The notes beneath the pieces are model-generated. The model did not search any database, was not told the DNA's origin, and saw only the letters and a list, made by a program, of their open reading frames with translations. Below, piece after piece: positions 61,668 to 64,000 of a stretch of DNA of 64,000 bases (position 1 is the stretch's first letter; every line of letters starts with the position of its first letter). The stretch covers positions 62,001-126,000 of the forward strand of contig NZ_VXLC01000014.1 in NCBI RefSeq assembly GCF_008704205.1, written 5' to 3'. Source of the DNA: Nocardia colli (GTDB taxonomy: Bacteria; Actinomycetota; Actinomycetes; Mycobacteriales; Mycobacteriaceae). The position numbers and the translations under genes were made by a program.

Positions 61668-62503
61668 ATTTTCTCCTTGTACTCAGTGATGTTTCAGTCC
61701 ACCGAAATGTTGCAAAATTACGGACTCAGTGGACAGCATTCCATGCGCGCTGGCCGCATGGTTAACGCGGGCGAGCGGAATGTGTGCAAAAGCATTCTCC
61801 GCTCACTGCTCGGCCGACCTGCTGCCGACAGCACTAGCGCCGCGTCAGCCTACCTTTTTCCGGCGGATCGTGGGTGGCGGCGGCTGGGCGGCCCGGCCGA
61901 CAACCTGGGTAGATCCTTCGGCGCGCCGCGGAATCCGGACGGATGCGACAGGGGTGTGGCATTGAGTGTGATTTGTTCACCGAAATCGGGGGTTTAGTTC
62001 GGCGCCGGTTCAACCTTGAACGATGGTGGTGGGGTGCCGGTGAAATTTTTCGGCCGGAAATTTGAGGTCCGATGCGGGTTCTGGATGGCTTATACGCGTT
62101 AATTTTCTGAGTGTCCAGCTTGCTCGGATTTTCCGTCAGAAATTGGGCACGATCCAATTTGTCGCGGTGGGATCCGGGGTGGGGCACGGTGCCTCGGTCC
62201 GAGGCTTGGGTAGATGCGAGACGCGTCGGTGACGGGCTAGCTTCCTCCTCGCGGATCATCTTCCGCATGCTGAAGATTCGCTGGACGCTCGCAGCGGGGT
62301 TGAATCAGCCGGTCCTGCCGCAGCTTCCGATCGTCTGCCCCGAGCTGCTCCGATAGTGTTGTCCCGGTGGGTGTTCGGCGTCATCGACGCTGGTCCCCGG
62401 GCTGAGGAGCTCATCGGAGAGGTATCTCGACGCGTTGTCAAGACCCGAATCTTGGTCTTTCCCTTCGGGTTTTAGGCCGGTCCTGCGGCGGTATAACGGA
62501 ATA
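61668..62503 (-). other. Gene-poor region: csp leader and AT-richer spacer
   Basis: About 830 bp between divergent csp and esterase genes. The first 120 bp is probably the csp 5' leader: it holds repeated ACTCAGTG (61680 and 61726) and a GTCCAC/GTGGAC pair that could form a small stem. From 61700 to 62130 the sequence is AT-richer than its surroundings. The ORFs seen here have unlikely composition and I support none. Confidence 0.5.
62492..62497 (+). promoter_or_regulatory. -10 element for a leaderless transcript
   Basis: TATAAC ends six bases before GTG 62504. The spacing would place the start site at or next to the start codon, as is common for leaderless genes in this group. No convincing -35 was found. 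Confidence 0.35.
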
Positions 62504-63442
62504 GTGGCGGCTTCAAGGGTTTTGGCTTCGCTGGTCGGTGTGTTGATGGTTTCGGCCCTGTCCGTCGGCTCGGCCGCGGCGGCCCCGTCCGGGGCGCGGT
62601 TGGTCGAGGAGGCCTCGCTGGGTGGGTCGGTCGCGCGAATGGACGTCTACTCGCCGTCGATGGATCGGGTGGTGACCAACCGGGTGATCCGGGCCGCGGG
62701 CGGTCCGGCGCCCACGCTGTATCTGCTCACCGGGATCGGCGGCGGGACCGACGGCATCTCCTGGTGGGACGACACCGACGTCCGGGAGTTCTTCGCGGAC
62801 AAGCACGTCAACGTGGTGATGCCGGTGGGCGGCGCGTACAGCCTCTACACCGACTGGCTCGCCGACGACCCGGTCGTCGGCCGCAACCGCTGGCTGACCT
62901 ATCTCACGCGCGAACTCCCCGGCGTGCTCGACGCGCAACTCGGCAGCACCGGCCGCAACGCCATCGCCGGGGTGTCGATGAGCGCGGGCTCCGCGGTCGA
63001 CCTCGCGATCCAAGCGCCCGATGTGTACACCGCCGTCGCCGCCTACAGCGGATGTCCCTGGACCGCTGACGCTCTCGGCGTCGCGATGGTCAGCGCCCAG
63101 GTCCTGCGCGGCGGCGGCAACACCGCGAACATGTGGGGGGTGCCGGGTGACGCGATCTGGCGAGCACACGACGCGTTCGCCAATGCCGCTGTGCTGGCCG
63201 GGAAAACGATCTACCTCTCCGCCGCGACCGGCACCCCCGGCGCGATCGATGAAGGCGGACTGGCCTTTCCGCCGATCGAAGCCATCGCGAGCGCGTGCAC
63301 GGCCGCCTTCGCCGACCGGCTCGATCAACTCGGTTTGCCCGCGGTGCACGTCAACCGGCCCGAGGGCGCGCATACCTGGGGGCAGTTCGAGACGGACCTG
63401 CACGATTCCTGGCCGTTGCTGGCCGGTGCGCTCGGCGCGTAA
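62504..63442 (+). CDS. Mycolyltransferase-like (antigen 85/esterase family) exported protein
   Basis: This encodes 312 residues from GTG 62504; a signal peptide (LASLVGVLMVSALSVGSAAAA) follows directly. It has the alpha/beta-hydrolase pattern of the antigen 85/FbpA family: SMDRVVTNRVI, a nucleophile elbow GVSMSAGSA and the catalytic His in EGAHTWGQF. Antigen 85 proteins transfer mycolates to trehalose and arabinogalactan in the envelope. Assignment to the mycolyltransferase class rests on family pattern; a plain esterase is possible. Confidence 0.8.
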   Translation: MAASRVLASLVGVLMVSALSVGSAAAAPSGARLVEEASLGGSVARMDVYSPSMDRVVTNRVIRAAGGPAPTLYLLTGIGGGTDGISWWDDTDVREFFADKHVNVVMPVGGAYSLYTDWLADDPVVGRNRWLTYLTRELPGVLDAQLGSTGRNAIAGVSMSAGSAVDLAIQAPDVYTAVAAYSGCPWTADALGVAMVSAQVLRGGGNTANMWGVPGDAIWRAHDAFANAAVLAGKTIYLSAATGTPGAIDEGGLAFPPIEAIASACTAAFADRLDQLGLPAVHVNRPEGAHTWGQFETDLHDSWPLLAGALGA

Positions 63443-63587
63443 CCCCCTGACCTCGCCAAAACGGGCAAAGTAGACAATCCTTAGCGTCAGCCGCGGCCCA
63501 TTCGCTCGTCCGCCGCGGCCGATGTCAGCGAAGGATCGGTTGCCTGCTTTACGCTGCTCTCCCGGAGATTCGGCAACCGGAGGATGC

Positions 63588-64000
63588 ATGTCCAGCGAGA
63601 ACGAAACGGTCAGCCGCAAACGGGATTCGGCGGCCACCAGCGCCGCGATTCTGACGGCGGCGCAGGAGCTGTTCGCCGAACGCGGCTACGAGCGGGCGAC
63701 GGTGCGCGACATCGCGACACGGGCCGGGGTGAATCAGGCGTTGTTGTTCCGGTATTTCGGGAACAAGGACGAACTGTTCCGGGCGGCGATCGCCGATCAG
63801 GGGCGGCGCAGGCTGGAAGAGGGGCCGGTCGAAGGGCTGCTGAGCAGGCTGCTGGTCGGGATACTCGAGCCGAGCGGGTCGGTGGCGCAGGAACATTGGT
63901 TGCAGGCGGCGCTGCGCTCCAGTGGGCACGACGAGGGGGCTTCGGCGATTCGCCGCGAGCTGGGGGACGAGTACGTCCGTGCGATGTCCTCGCTCGGTGA
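63588..64000 (+). CDS. TetR-family regulator (5' part; cut by window end)
   Basis: At least 137 residues from ATG 63588; the gene runs past the window edge. The HTH region is clear: AAILTAAQELFAERGYERATVRDIATRAGVNQALLFRYFGNKDELF. GGAGG lies about six bases upstream of the ATG. It points away from the esterase gene, 145 bp upstream. Confidence 0.8.
   Translation, partial: MSSENETVSRKRDSAATSAAILTAAQELFAERGYERATVRDIATRAGVNQALLFRYFGNKDELFRAAIADQGRRRLEEGPVEGLLSRLLVGILEPSGSVAQEHWLQAALRSSGHDEGASAIRRELGDEYVRAMSSLG

Noticed and set aside
61834..62268. 144-codon minus-strand ORF upstream of csp
   Set aside because: Odd composition (Pro/Arg/His/Ser), no ribosome site, and located in an AT-richer spacer.

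Overview
The window is high-GC actinobacterial DNA and most resembles a mycolic-acid-producing relative of Nocardia. This is inferred from gene content and gene order, not from a database search. The strongest evidence lies between 9.4 and 26.8 kb, where the order acnR-acn-(Rv1476-like)-ripA-moxR-DUF58-VWA-fabG1-inhA-hemH-NfeD-SPFH matches the known Mycobacterium tuberculosis block around Rv1474c-Rv1488. InhA and MabA serve the FAS-II mycolate pathway, and an antigen-85-type esterase lies at 62.5 kb. There are no rRNA, tRNA, CRISPR or transposase genes.

Layout. 0-5.3 kb: a 1439-residue exported repeat protein, then a tandemly duplicated leader in front of a 78-residue membrane protein. 5.4-9.3 kb: an nSTAND NTPase/WD40 protein. 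9.4-22.3 kb: the conserved aconitase, cell-wall hydrolase, mycolate and haem block. 22.3-30 kb: a trypsin-like protease, two conserved unknowns, an NfeD/SPFH membrane pair, and a sugar-type ABC binding protein with a fused double permease but no ATPase. 30-38.8 kb: a TPR membrane protein, a methyltransferase, an exonuclease, a quinone-oxidoreductase-like enzyme, a TetR/MFS efflux pair, a repeat-expanded NTF2-like protein and an SDR. 38.8-41.6 kb: a degenerate hairpin repeat field followed by ureF-ureG-ureD without ureABC. 42-48 kb: small membrane and secreted proteins, NDH-2, a P450 and a beta-lactamase-like serine hydrolase. 48.2-57.5 kb: recC-recB-recD, with a short bridging ORF at each gene junction. 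57.5-60.2 kb: an ECF sigma factor with two O6-alkylguanine transferase homologues, a 2OG-Fe(II) oxygenase and an Ada-type zinc protein. 60.2-64 kb: a membrane protein/TetR pair, a cold-shock protein, the esterase and a TetR gene cut by the window end.

The most notable signals are these. (1) Two promoters with the same 10-mer, the same 13-nt spacer and the same 8-mer lie in front of the ECF sigma gene and of the second alkyltransferase gene, suggesting a self-controlled alkylation-repair regulon in which the co-translated alkyltransferase could act as the sensor. (2) A 46-bp palindromic element occurs three times; one copy sits inside a 49-codon ORF that overlaps recB and recD by 4 nt at each end. 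(3) Tandem repeat expansions lie in the first gene and inside an NTF2-like domain. (4) There is a three-copy hairpin repeat field beside an orphan urease accessory cluster.
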